Shown here: positions 40,289-48,365 of the stretch, in pieces | How the letters are laid out: every line of letters starts with the position of its first letter | Numbering within the stretch: the stretch's first letter is position 1 | Origin: Streptococcus pantholopis | GTDB taxonomy: Bacteria > Bacillota > Bacilli > Lactobacillales > Streptococcaceae | Assembly (NCBI RefSeq): GCF_001642085.1 | Contig: NZ_CP014699.1 | Location: 1,612,001-1,676,000 of the forward strand | DNA: 64,000 nucleotides | Direction: 5' to 3' | The notes under the pieces: model-generated | The model's database searches: none | Seen by the model: the letters and a program-made list of their open reading frames with translations, nothing else | What the model was told of the DNA's origin: nothing | Translations under genes and position numbers: made by a program

Positions 40289-41467
40289 CTATTTCCTTCT
40301 TTTTTTCACCTTCTGCCATTTTTCCTGCCAGCCTTTGATGGAAGCCTGCCGATAGTCACTGTTGCCGATAAAGGCCAGAATATTGAACAAGGGCGTCCGT
40401 CCCGGACCCCAAATTTCCAAGCCTTCAATAAAGATTTCCAAAGCAAAGGCAGCACCGATTAAAAGCAATACCCCGCCCCAGCGGCTGGATACATTTAAAA
40501 GCAAGGAAATCAAGGAGAAGAGCAGGGCGATGCCATAAACAACCAAAACTGCCCCTCGGTGGGTAAAACCCATAGCCAGCAGGCGATGATGCAGATGCAT
40601 CTTATCTGCTTCGGAAATCGGACGGCCGGATAGTTTACGGCGGATAATGGCAACAGCAGTATCCATGATTGGTACTCCTAAAATAATTACTGGTGTTACC
40701 ACAGCAACAGCTGTAGAATTTTTCAAGCCCTGAAGCGACAAAACACCAATCATAAAACCAATAAAGAGAGCCCCTGTATCCCCTAAATAAATAATAGCCG
40801 GGTGGTAATTATAGGGAAAGAAACCGGCGATGGCCATAATAAGCACTAAAATCGTCAGTGTTAAGAAAAAATCTGTCTCAGGCAGAAAAAAATAAGAAAC
40901 AACAGACATAGTCAGCAGGCTGATAATGGCAACACCGCTGACCAAACCATCTAAACCGTCAATAAGATTTATGGCATTCGTTATAGAAACAATCCACAAA
41001 ACAGTCAGTATAAATGTCAAAACAGGGCCAAATTCTAACAAAGGCCCGCCAAAGGGGATTTTAAAGCTATTAAATCTAAAATCGGTAAAAGCCCAAATCA
41101 TAATGGCTGCCAGCACTATGCCTGTCATTTTCGTTTTAGGATTTAATTCATAAATATCATCAAAAAGACCGGTAACAATAATTAAAGAAGCCCCAGCAAC
41201 CACGGGCAGAATATAATCAAAATAAGAAACACCCCAGATTTCGGTTTTGATGACCAAGGGCATGAGCAGCAGGCTTGCTATCAGGAAAGAAAGAAAGATA
41301 GCAAGACCGCCGCTGCTTGGCATTGGAACTTTATTAATACGTCTGGCATTAGGATTATCGACAGCCCCGACCCTAAAAGCCAGAAAGCGGACAAACGGAG
41401 TCGCAATCAAGGATATCAAAAAAGCAGCAATTAAAACCAAAACAAATTCAATCGTAAATGGAAACAT
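40289..41467 (-). CDS. rgpG: Undecaprenyl-phosphate GlcNAc-1-phosphate transferase (RgpG/TagO type)
   Basis: It starts a wall polysaccharide by moving GlcNAc-1-P from UDP-GlcNAc to undecaprenyl phosphate. The 392-residue, roughly 11-segment membrane enzyme has the MraY/WecA motifs: DDIYELNPKTK, NAINLIDGLDGLVSG and the MHLHHRLLAMG His loop. In mutans streptococci this gene (rgpG) begins rhamnose-glucose polysaccharide synthesis. Start ATG 41467 follows the mecA stop by one base. Confidence 0.9.
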   Translation of the reverse strand: MFPFTIEFVLVLIAAFLISLIATPFVRFLAFRVGAVDNPNARRINKVPMPSSGGLAIFLSFLIASLLLMPLVIKTEIWGVSYFDYILPVVAGASLIIVTGLFDDIYELNPKTKMTGIVLAAIMIWAFTDFRFNSFKIPFGGPLLEFGPVLTFILTVLWIVSITNAINLIDGLDGLVSGVAIISLLTMSVVSYFFLPETDFFLTLTILVLIMAIAGFFPYNYHPAIIYLGDTGALFIGFMIGVLSLQGLKNSTAVAVVTPVIILGVPIMDTAVAIIRRKLSGRPISEADKMHLHHRLLAMGFTHRGAVLVVYGIALLFSLISLLLNVSSRWGGVLLLIGAAFALEIFIEGLEIWGPGRTPLFNILAFIGNSDYRQASIKGWQEKWQKVKKRRK

Positions 41468-41468
41468 A

Positions 41469-42224
41469 CTATACCAACTCAATCATTTGCAGCTGCTGAA
41501 CCGCATCAGCCATTAACAGTTCCACTCCATGCTCCTGCAGATAAGCCCGTGTTTTAGTCCCCTGCCAGGCATGCTCCAGCAGGCGGGCATGCACCAAATT
41601 AGCGTAATAGCTGGGTTTATGGACCAGATTAAGAAGAACAGCTAAGTGATAGGTCTCCCCTTCTTTATAAAATTCAGACGCTTCAATATCAAAGTCAACT
41701 GTTTTTGAAAAGGCAACAGCAGCTTCCAAACTCGGAAAGTCGAGCACATAGTGAATATAGTCCCCCGGTTCCTGTTCTCCGGCATCCCTTTCGCCTGCTT
41801 TGCTTTCGTTTAGAACTGAATCCGCAGTCTGCTCCATCATCTCTTCAATCTTTTCCAACTTTTCATGGGCTTCAGTGTCCCCTTTTTCCCGCATTGACTT
41901 CTCTAAAGTTTTGAAAAAATCTTCCGGCGTCATCTGCGATACATCCCCGAATTCTGCCAAATCTTCGAAATTAATATCTTTGTTTAAATCTGATTTAGTA
42001 ACAAAAACATCAATCTGATCTTTTCGCGGAGTCACGCGAAAGCTCAGCATACCCGTATCCTTAAAGTTATCCGGTAAATCCAGTTCATCCATAATCGTAT
42101 AGAAAAACTCTTCTGTCTTTTCCTGAGGAATCAAAAAATCTTTTAATTCCATTCCGTGTTCTTCTAAATCGTCCATACTGATGGTGATTTTTAAGGTTGT
42201 CTCACTTATCTGTTTCATTTCCAT
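41469..42224 (-). CDS. mecA: Adaptor protein MecA
   Basis: MecA delivers substrates such as ComX/SigX to the ClpCP protease and so limits competence. The 251-residue protein has the N-terminal domain starting [14 protein letters not shown], an acidic linker rich in Glu (about residues 110-150), and the C-terminal ClpC-binding domain ([19 protein letters not shown]). An alternative ATG lies two codons inside. It is translationally coupled to rgpG. Confidence 0.93.
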   Translation of the reverse strand: MEMKQISETTLKITISMDDLEEHGMELKDFLIPQEKTEEFFYTIMDELDLPDNFKDTGMLSFRVTPRKDQIDVFVTKSDLNKDINFEDLAEFGDVSQMTPEDFFKTLEKSMREKGDTEAHEKLEKIEEMMEQTADSVLNESKAGERDAGEQEPGDYIHYVLDFPSLEAAVAFSKTVDFDIEASEFYKEGETYHLAVLLNLVHKPSYYANLVHARLLEHAWQGTKTRAYLQEHGVELLMADAVQQLQMIELV

Positions 42225-42493
42225 ACTTATCTTTGCCTCTATGTCAAGTAGTCCCTTTATTATACAGGAAATCTATCCTTTTTTCAATTTTAAGATAAAA
42301 AACATTACAAGACTGTCAGAAATGAAACAGCTCTCAAAGCTTAAAAGCTTACACATATCATAAATCTTACTGCACAGTGAGTGTGAGTAAGGGCGGGATA
42401 AACCAGTTCCTCTGTAAAATATGAAACTGGTTTCACAAGAAAAAGTGCTTCCCTAGACAGTATCATTGACTTGACTTTTTATTTAAAACAATC

Positions 42494-43438
42494 TTATTTA
42501 TTGACAGAAGCCATTCTAAAATAAGTATAGGGGCGGCCTTTTATAGAAACGCTCAGCTGGTAAATATTTTCAGGCGAAGAGCAGCCGGAAAAACCGCCAT
42601 CGCCAATGGCATGAATATCTGCACCCGTTTCTTTCATTTTTAATGCAATTAGTCTGACAGTATCTGAATCAGATCCTTCAACAGAACTATTTAAAAAGAC
42701 CATCGCTAAGGTTCCCGATTTATAAGTATGTATAAACTGTACCAATTCTTGAATATGGTCAACACTTATACCCTGGCGTGAACCCGGAGCAGGCAAATCA
42801 ATGCAATCTGCACCGGCGTCAATCAGTTTTTTAATAATTTCTTTGTCATCACGTCCTTGAAAATTCGCAAGACTGTCTCCTAAAACCGGTTCAGTGGTAC
42901 CATCCTCCCATTTACCTGCAAAAACAAATAGCTGATTACCATATTTTTCTTTAATCCACCTTGTACAGTCAACAACATCCTTAATAGACGTTCCAGAGCC
43001 GGGGTTGCCTCCTAATACGATAAAATCAACACCCATTTGAACACATTTTTCAACATGATTAGGCGTGCATAACATACCTTCAACACGATATAGCTTATTC
43101 TTGTCAGCTGTCGAAAAGCCTTTTTTAGGACACCCCATATATATCCCAATCGGTCTTTTGCAGCGTTGTTTAAGCTCCTGGTAGCTTAAACCTTGCAAAC
43201 CCAAATTATGACTTTCAACGTCTAAGTCCATCGTGTTAAGCATAACCATATCTGCACCAAATGCAAACATGACTTCTGAATTTGTCACCCCTCTTACCAA
43301 ACCTTTACTATCAAACAAAAGGTGTTGCCCCATAATAACACGTCCCTCAGATTTTCGAATGGATTCCTTTAAGTCCATCGGGGAGAATTTTTTAAAATCT
43401 GACCCTGTTGCGCTAATTAATCTTGTAACACTGTTCAT
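42494..43438 (-). CDS. Conserved protein of sugar-PTS loci, probable TIM barrel
   Basis: This 314-residue soluble protein has alternating beta/alpha features and glycine-rich loops (VLGGNPGSGTSIKDV, GADCIDLPAPGSRQG, GADIHAIGDGGFSGCSSP) that suggest a TIM barrel with phosphate-binding loops. I recall relatives next to PTS genes with unassigned function. It is the last gene of the alsE-rpiB-PTS operon, 12 bases after the EIIBC gene, so it likely acts on an intermediate of that sugar. It is not a recognised epimerase or aldolase. Confidence 0.65.
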   Translation of the reverse strand: MNSVTRLISATGSDFKKFSPMDLKESIRKSEGRVIMGQHLLFDSKGLVRGVTNSEVMFAFGADMVMLNTMDLDVESHNLGLQGLSYQELKQRCKRPIGIYMGCPKKGFSTADKNKLYRVEGMLCTPNHVEKCVQMGVDFIVLGGNPGSGTSIKDVVDCTRWIKEKYGNQLFVFAGKWEDGTTEPVLGDSLANFQGRDDKEIIKKLIDAGADCIDLPAPGSRQGISVDHIQELVQFIHTYKSGTLAMVFLNSSVEGSDSDTVRLIALKMKETGADIHAIGDGGFSGCSSPENIYQLSVSIKGRPYTYFRMASVNK

Positions 43439-43450
43439 TACACTGCTCCT

Positions 43451-44815
43451 TTAGTCATTCTGGTTATCATATCCCAAAAAATATGTCAACACTGCTGAAC
43501 CAACAAAGGCAAAAACCATAGCAAAGCAGAATCCGATAAAACCTTCACCAATAAATAATGGGAAAGAAAGTATTCCTACAGGGCCTCCAGCCAAGGCTGC
43601 AGCATTAACATAGCCAGCAATCCCACCTGAGATAGCACTGACTGCCACTGCAATATAGAATGGTCTTTTATATTTTAAGTTAACGCCGTAAATTGATGGT
43701 TCTGTAATAGAGAAAAAACCGGTAATAGCAGCTGACAAAGCTGTTTCCCTTATCTTTTTATTCCGAGTTCTCAAAGCTACACCTAAGGCTGAACCAGCTT
43801 GTGACCAGTTACTCGGACCTGTTACTGCATTAATGGTATTTCTGCCATACATAGCTAGATTAATTTGTCCAAGCGGAACAATACCCCAGTGCAGCCCAAA
43901 TACAACAAGAATCTGCCATGCTCCGCCTAAGACGACACCACACAAAGCAGGGTTCAAATTATAAATCCAAGTATAGGCAGTTCCTAATAAATCTTGAAGA
44001 TAACTTGCAATCGGACCAATAATTAAAAACATCAATGGAATAGTTATAACCAAAGTAATCAGTGGTGTCAGAATATTCTTAACTGTCGCATGGATATATT
44101 TCGTACATAAAGCTTCCAATTTTGCCATAAAGTAGATTGTTATAATAATCGGGATGACCGATGAGCCGTAGCCTTGTGTTGGAAACTGCATTTTTATCCC
44201 AAACAGTGTAAGTCCTATGTCACTCTGCACACTGGTTTGAATAGTGCTGCTGACCATCGCTAAAGAAACTGCTGCGGCAACATAAGGATTAGCTCTAAAT
44301 TTTTGAGCAGCAGCAAACCCAAGATAAATTGGTAAAAATGAATATACAGCTATATAAATTTCATTCAGGACAATATAACTGCCGCTCTCTTCTGATAAAC
44401 CAAAGTAAGTGGTAGCGATCATTAGAAGTGCTCTAACCATACCACCACCGATAAGGACAGGCAAAATCGGAGTAAAAATCCCAGTAACCAGCTCAATGAG
44501 CTTATCGGTTATTTTTGTTTTCACCTTTAAGTCCTCTTTTTCTACAACATCTATTTTCTCACCTAACATTCCTGTAACTTTCTGGACAGCGTCAAAAACT
44601 TGAGCTACCTCATTTCCGATAATAACTTGAAACTGTCCGCCGCTCTCAATAACGTCAATAACACCATCTAAATCTGAAATAATCGTTTTCGAAGCTTTTG
44701 CACGGTCTTTTAAATTAAAGCGCAGTCTTGTTGCACAGTGAGTAAGGGCGGCAATGTTAGCCCTGCCTCCGATGCCTGAAATGATTTGTTCAGCCAGCTC
44801 AGTGTATTTGTCCAT
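43451..44815 (-). CDS. PTS transporter EIIBC, glucose/beta-glucoside/sucrose family
   Basis: Sugar-phosphorylating permease, 454 residues. The EIIB domain (1-85) has the phosphocysteine in ALTHCATRLRFNLKD (Cys 27); the EIIC membrane domain (about 105-450) has some ten segments and a GxxE-like TEPSIYGV motif. No EIIA domain is fused or adjacent, so it must borrow one. Neighbours (allulose-6-P epimerase, RpiB-type isomerase) suggest D-allulose or D-allose as substrate; this is inference. Confidence 0.85.
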   Translation of the reverse strand: MDKYTELAEQIISGIGGRANIAALTHCATRLRFNLKDRAKASKTIISDLDGVIDVIESGGQFQVIIGNEVAQVFDAVQKVTGMLGEKIDVVEKEDLKVKTKITDKLIELVTGIFTPILPVLIGGGMVRALLMIATTYFGLSEESGSYIVLNEIYIAVYSFLPIYLGFAAAQKFRANPYVAAAVSLAMVSSTIQTSVQSDIGLTLFGIKMQFPTQGYGSSVIPIIITIYFMAKLEALCTKYIHATVKNILTPLITLVITIPLMFLIIGPIASYLQDLLGTAYTWIYNLNPALCGVVLGGAWQILVVFGLHWGIVPLGQINLAMYGRNTINAVTGPSNWSQAGSALGVALRTRNKKIRETALSAAITGFFSITEPSIYGVNLKYKRPFYIAVAVSAISGGIAGYVNAAALAGGPVGILSFPLFIGEGFIGFCFAMVFAFVGSAVLTYFLGYDNQND

Positions 44816-44817
44816 GA

Positions 44818-45273
44818 CTAGCCCTCCTCATTGGTCTTTTCTTCAATTGCCTTTATCATCTCAACACGTTTGGCGTGCCGGCCACCTTCGAATTCTGCGG
44901 CCAGCCATTCCTTAACAATCATTTTGGCCAGCTCCGAACCAACAACCCGGGACCCAAATGCTAAAATATTTGTATTATTATGTTCCCGCGACAGTTTGGC
45001 AGAATAGGGTTCACTGCAGACTACCGCACGAATCCCCTTTACTTTATTAGCTGAAATGGAGATTCCGACTCCCGTTCCGCAAATCAGAATTCCTAAATCA
45101 AAATCACCTGCTGCAACCGCCTGAGCGACTTTTTGTCCGTAAAGGGGATAATCAGTGCGTTTGTCAGAATCAGGGCCGAAATCAGCAACATCATACCCGA
45201 GTTCTGCTAAATACTCGATAATAACTTTTTTTAGTTCAAAACCGACATGGTCACTTCCAATAGCTAACTTCAT
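44818..45273 (-). CDS. rpiB: RpiB/LacAB-family sugar-phosphate isomerase
   Basis: A 151-residue aldose-ketose isomerase: SDHVGFELKK at the start, the catalytic Cys in CGTGVGISI (about residue 66), and REHNNTNILAFGSR. Such enzymes act on ribose-5-P or allose-6-P. Next to an AlsE-type epimerase, allose-6-P to allulose-6-P conversion is plausible. It overlaps the epimerase stop by 4 bases. Confidence 0.88.
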   Translation of the reverse strand: MKLAIGSDHVGFELKKVIIEYLAELGYDVADFGPDSDKRTDYPLYGQKVAQAVAAGDFDLGILICGTGVGISISANKVKGIRAVVCSEPYSAKLSREHNNTNILAFGSRVVGSELAKMIVKEWLAAEFEGGRHAKRVEMIKAIEEKTNEEG

Positions 45274-45926
45274 TTTGATAACCTCCTCAACTCTTTTTCA
45301 ATTTCCAGGTAAGATTTGTCCTGTCCAAAGAGAGCAGACGTCCCAAGAACGAAACCTGTCACTCCCTTACTGCTTAGTACTCTTATCCTTTCAGGAGAAA
45401 TAGCCCCGTCAACCATCACTTTATAATGATAGTTATCGGCCAATCTCAGCAAATGATCGATTTTTTCATCCACAAAGTCTAAATACTTTTGTCCGGCAAA
45501 ACCAGGGTTGACTGTCATGACCATAATATAATCAACTAAGGGCAGCAACACCTTTATCGTCTCAACCGAAGTTCCAGGGTTGACAGCAATTCCTGCCTTT
45601 TTCCCTTTCCTGCAAATCTCCTCCAAGGTTCTTGTGATTTGCTGATCGGCCTCAACGTGGACATAAATAATATCCGCCCCCAAGTCCGCAAATTTGTCAA
45701 CATACTTTCCTGGATTTTGAATCATTAAATGGACATCGACTAATCGATTTGTTGTTTTTCTAATGAGTTCAAAATCCTGAAGTCCCATACCAAAATTTGG
45801 GACAAAGTCTCCATCCATAATATCCATATGAAAAATGTCAAAGCCCGCTTCTTCCAATTCGCGTGTTTCCTGCTCCAGATTGGCAAAATCTGCACACATC
45901 ATTGAGGGGCAAAGCAGCATCGTCAT
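45270..45926 (-). CDS. alsE: D-allulose-6-phosphate 3-epimerase-like (ribulose-phosphate epimerase family)
   Basis: A 218-residue TIM barrel that interconverts 3-epimeric ketose phosphates. Metal-binding His/Asp are in HMDIMDGDFVPN and DVHLMI, and Asp in VDGAIS. MTVNPGFAGQ has the Thr/Ala version seen in AlsE rather than the MSVNPGFGGQ of Rpe, so I favour allulose-6-P to fructose-6-P. First gene of the operon, with AAAGGAGG before its ATG and a TGAGTAAAC palindrome just upstream. Confidence 0.8.
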   Translation of the reverse strand: MTMLLCPSMMCADFANLEQETRELEEAGFDIFHMDIMDGDFVPNFGMGLQDFELIRKTTNRLVDVHLMIQNPGKYVDKFADLGADIIYVHVEADQQITRTLEEICRKGKKAGIAVNPGTSVETIKVLLPLVDYIMVMTVNPGFAGQKYLDFVDEKIDHLLRLADNYHYKVMVDGAISPERIRVLSSKGVTGFVLGTSALFGQDKSYLEIEKELRRLSK

Positions 45927-45942
45927 AAAGACCTCCTTTCTA

Positions 45943-45960
45943 TGAGTAAACGTTTACTCA
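45943..45960. promoter_or_regulatory. Operator palindrome 1 (LacI/CcpA type)
   Basis: TGAGTAAACGTTTACTCA is a perfect 18-bp palindrome, 17 bases ahead of the alsE ATG. Confidence 0.75.
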
Positions 45961-45990
45961 TTCTGCAAAAAGAAATAATCCAAGCTTCAG

Positions 45991-46002
45991 GTAAACGTTT
46001 AC
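45991..46002. promoter_or_regulatory. Operator palindrome 2
   Basis: GTAAACGTTTAC repeats the core of palindrome 1 and is nested between two AAGCTT copies (45982-45987 and 46005-46010). Confidence 0.7.
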
Positions 46003-46008
46003 TCAAGC

Positions 46009-46037
46009 TTGAAAAAAATAAAATTTAACGCTATAAT
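46009..46037 (+). promoter_or_regulatory. lacI-type regulator promoter
   Basis: TTGAAA (46009-46014), 17 bp, TATAAT (46032-46037). Confidence 0.7.
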
Positions 46038-46052
46038 AGGATTTAAGCGAAG

Positions 46053-46066
46053 GGTAATCGATTACC
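46053..46066. promoter_or_regulatory. Operator palindrome 3
   Basis: GGTAATCGATTACC, a perfect 14-bp palindrome just after the likely transcription start of the regulator gene; fits autorepression. Its sequence differs from palindromes 1 and 2. Confidence 0.55.
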
Positions 46067-46142
46067 TTTCTGGCTACTATGTTAGCACTTCCAAAAAAGG
46101 CTGTCAAGGCCTTTTAAAAAATAAAGTATTACATGAGGTATT

Positions 46143-47153
46143 ATGGCTAAGTACTCTATTAAAGATATTGCTGAACTGAGCGGCGTTTCTGTCGCAACGG
46201 TTTCACGTGTGATTAATAACAACGGCCGTTTTTCTGACGAAACGCGTCAAAAAGTTTTAAAGGTCATTGAAGAAACCGGTTACCGTATGAACTACAGTGC
46301 TAAAAGTTTGCGAATGAACCGTTCTTATACTATCGGCATCATTATCCCTGATATTACCAACTATTTCTTTTCAAAAATAACTGAGTTAATTGAACAGGAA
46401 CTGTTTGCCTTAGGCTATTCTACCATTATCTGCAATACCGCCCGAAGTGCCGAAAAAGAAGCCTCTTATTTAAAAATGCTGGACAGTAAGGGCGTGGACG
46501 GCCTCATTATTATTTCCGGTTCTGAAAAATTTTCCTTTCATTCATCATCAGGCAAACACATTCCTTATGTCTGCATTGACCGCCAGCCAGATAAACTCTC
46601 AGAAACTATTTTTATCGCCTCTGATCACTTTGACGGTGCTTATCAAGCGACTGGCTATCTACTGGCACATGGCTGCCAGCACCCTTTACTGCTGACCCAT
46701 CAAAGAAAATCCTCTTCCAAAACCAACCGCCTGAAAGGGTTTAAAGAGGCTCTGGCAGAGCACCATATAGCCTTTCGAGCCGATCAGCATCAGCTGTTTT
46801 TTGATCCCCACAGGAGCGATTCGCAAGAGGCTGTTCTTCGTTTTTTGGATGCACATCCGGATATTGACGGCATTTTTGCCCTCAATGATTTTCTGGCCTT
46901 AGAATTTCTCTCACTTCTGTCCAGGCACAAACGCTCTCTTAAAAACATTCAACTAATTGGTTTTGATGACATTCCAGCTGCTGCATATGCTTCCCCCAGT
47001 CTCTCTTCGATTCGGCAGAATATTGAACAATTGGCCCATCTCAGCGTTGAAAAACTTCTTTACCTTTTCGACCACTCCAATACCTTGGGCAAAACCTATA
47101 CCCTGCCAGTTGAGTTGGTTGTCCGTGACTCTGTTGAACTGAACACGCCCTAA
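46143..47153 (+). CDS. LacI-family transcriptional regulator
   Basis: A 336-residue repressor with the LacI helix-turn-helix at the start (YSIKDIAELSGVSVATVSRV) and hinge region, then a ribose-binding-protein-like sensor domain (YTIGIIIPDITNYFFSKIT ... VPVELVVRD-like end). It is divergent from the alsE operon and the palindromes between them are its likely operators. Its last five codons and stop (GAACTGAACACGCCCTAA) coincide with the left end of a hairpin repeat, so the natural C-terminus seems to have been replaced by repeat sequence. Confidence 0.92.
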   Translation: MAKYSIKDIAELSGVSVATVSRVINNNGRFSDETRQKVLKVIEETGYRMNYSAKSLRMNRSYTIGIIIPDITNYFFSKITELIEQELFALGYSTIICNTARSAEKEASYLKMLDSKGVDGLIIISGSEKFSFHSSSGKHIPYVCIDRQPDKLSETIFIASDHFDGAYQATGYLLAHGCQHPLLLTHQRKSSSKTNRLKGFKEALAEHHIAFRADQHQLFFDPHRSDSQEAVLRFLDAHPDIDGIFALNDFLALEFLSLLSRHKRSLKNIQLIGFDDIPAAAYASPSLSSIRQNIEQLAHLSVEKLLYLFDHSNTLGKTYTLPVELVVRDSVELNTP

Positions 47154-47390
47154 GAGTTGTGCAGTGAAATCATCCAGTGGATGATTTCAGCCCGAACCCA
47201 GAAAAGGGAGAGTGAGGGGGCTGGAAATCTGTACCGTTACCTAGTTACAGCCGTAGACGTCTGAAGGCTTTGTCGTCTTAACAGCCGACCGTACCCTTCT
47301 AGTCGTCTTGGCAGGGGTGCGCCTTCGAAATCAAAGATTTCTGGCTTACCGCCATTTTTGCTTTGCTCTTTTAACGGGCTTTGTATCTTG
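47134..47390 (+). repeat. Hairpin repeat array 1 (one large unit)
   Basis: It begins with GAACTGAACACGCCCTAA and ends AACGGGCTTTGTATCTTG. Arms AAGAG/CTCTT and GCCC/GGGC pair. An apical TGAAATCATCC/GGATGATTTCA hairpin and one 105-bp module (47249-47353) lie inside. It is in the sense direction of the LacI gene and overlaps its stop. It fills most of the gap before uppP. Confidence 0.85.
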
Positions 47391-47427
47391 ATAAAAAAAG
47401 CCCGGAACAAAAGTTCCGGATTTTTTG
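47390..47427 (-). terminator. uppP terminator (bidirectional)
   Basis: CCGGAAC (47402-47408) pairs with GTTCCGG (47413-47419), with A and T runs either side. Confidence 0.8.
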
Positions 47428-47440
47428 GTTACAACTTATT

Positions 47441-48280
47441 TTATACTGCTAAAGTCAGCAGCCAATAAACCAGCAGGATGAAGCCCAGAACAATCCGGTA
47501 TTGGCCAAAAATAGTGAAATCATGTTTCTTGACATAATCAGTCAGAAAACGAATAGCGTACAGACTGACAATAAAAGCTGTTACACTGGCTGCCAGCAGG
47601 ATAATCAGCTGGCTGAAGGCTAATGTATTGCCGTCAATAAAGAATTTAACAGCTTTCAGACCGCTGTAGCCAAACATCGTGGGAATAGCTAAAAAGAAGG
47701 TGAAATCAGCTGCAACAGAGCGGCTGGTCCCCAGCAAAATTGCCCCTAAAATCGTTGCTCCGGAACGGCTGGTCCCAGGAACGATACTAAGAACCTGAAA
47801 ACAGCCGATATAAAAGGCTGTCCGGTAGGGCATACGCGCCAAACTGGTCACCTCTGGCTCTACATTTTGGCGACGTTTCTCAATCCATATAAAAGCGACA
47901 CCGTAGAGAATAAGCATAAAGGCTACAACAACGAAATTATAGAAGTGAGCTTCCATCCAATCATCCAGCAGCAAGCCAAAAATGGCCGAAGGAATGCAGG
48001 CCAAAACAACTTTAGCCCAAAGCTGCCAAGTAATTTGGACTTGGCGCGCTGTTTTTCCGGGCTGGAAAGGGTTGAGACGCTGAAAATAGATGACAATTAC
48101 CGCCAAAATAGCTCCCAGCTGAATAACAATATTGAACATATCCACAAAGTCTTTGCTTTGGTTGAACCTAACAAATTCCTGTACTAAAATCAGATGTCCA
48201 GTGCTTGAAATCGGCAGCCACTCGGTAATCCCTTCGATAATGCCGTAAAAGATAGCCTTCAATAACTCAATAATAAACAT
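47441..48280 (-). CDS. uppP: Undecaprenyl-diphosphatase (BacA/UppP)
   Basis: It recycles undecaprenyl pyrophosphate to the lipid carrier phosphate and gives bacitracin tolerance. The 279-residue membrane protein has [17 protein letters not shown] with the catalytic Glu/Ser/His region, and [12 protein letters not shown], the second active-site motif, plus about eight membrane segments. Single gene with its own terminator. Confidence 0.95.
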   Translation of the reverse strand: MFIIELLKAIFYGIIEGITEWLPISSTGHLILVQEFVRFNQSKDFVDMFNIVIQLGAILAVIVIYFQRLNPFQPGKTARQVQITWQLWAKVVLACIPSAIFGLLLDDWMEAHFYNFVVVAFMLILYGVAFIWIEKRRQNVEPEVTSLARMPYRTAFYIGCFQVLSIVPGTSRSGATILGAILLGTSRSVAADFTFFLAIPTMFGYSGLKAVKFFIDGNTLAFSQLIILLAASVTAFIVSLYAIRFLTDYVKKHDFTIFGQYRIVLGFILLVYWLLTLAV

Positions 48281-48365
48281 AATACTCCTTTATAACTTTT
48301 TGATGGCAAAAAAGACGTTTCACGAATAATCGGTTCTTCTGCTGCTTTTGTCCCAAGAAGGCGGC

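Noticed and set aside
42399..42432. Hairpin AAACCAGTT/AACTGGTTT as terminator of the PTS operon
   Set aside because: The stem is fair but no T run follows on the minus strand; left unannotated. The rest of 42225-42493 shows nothing recognisable.
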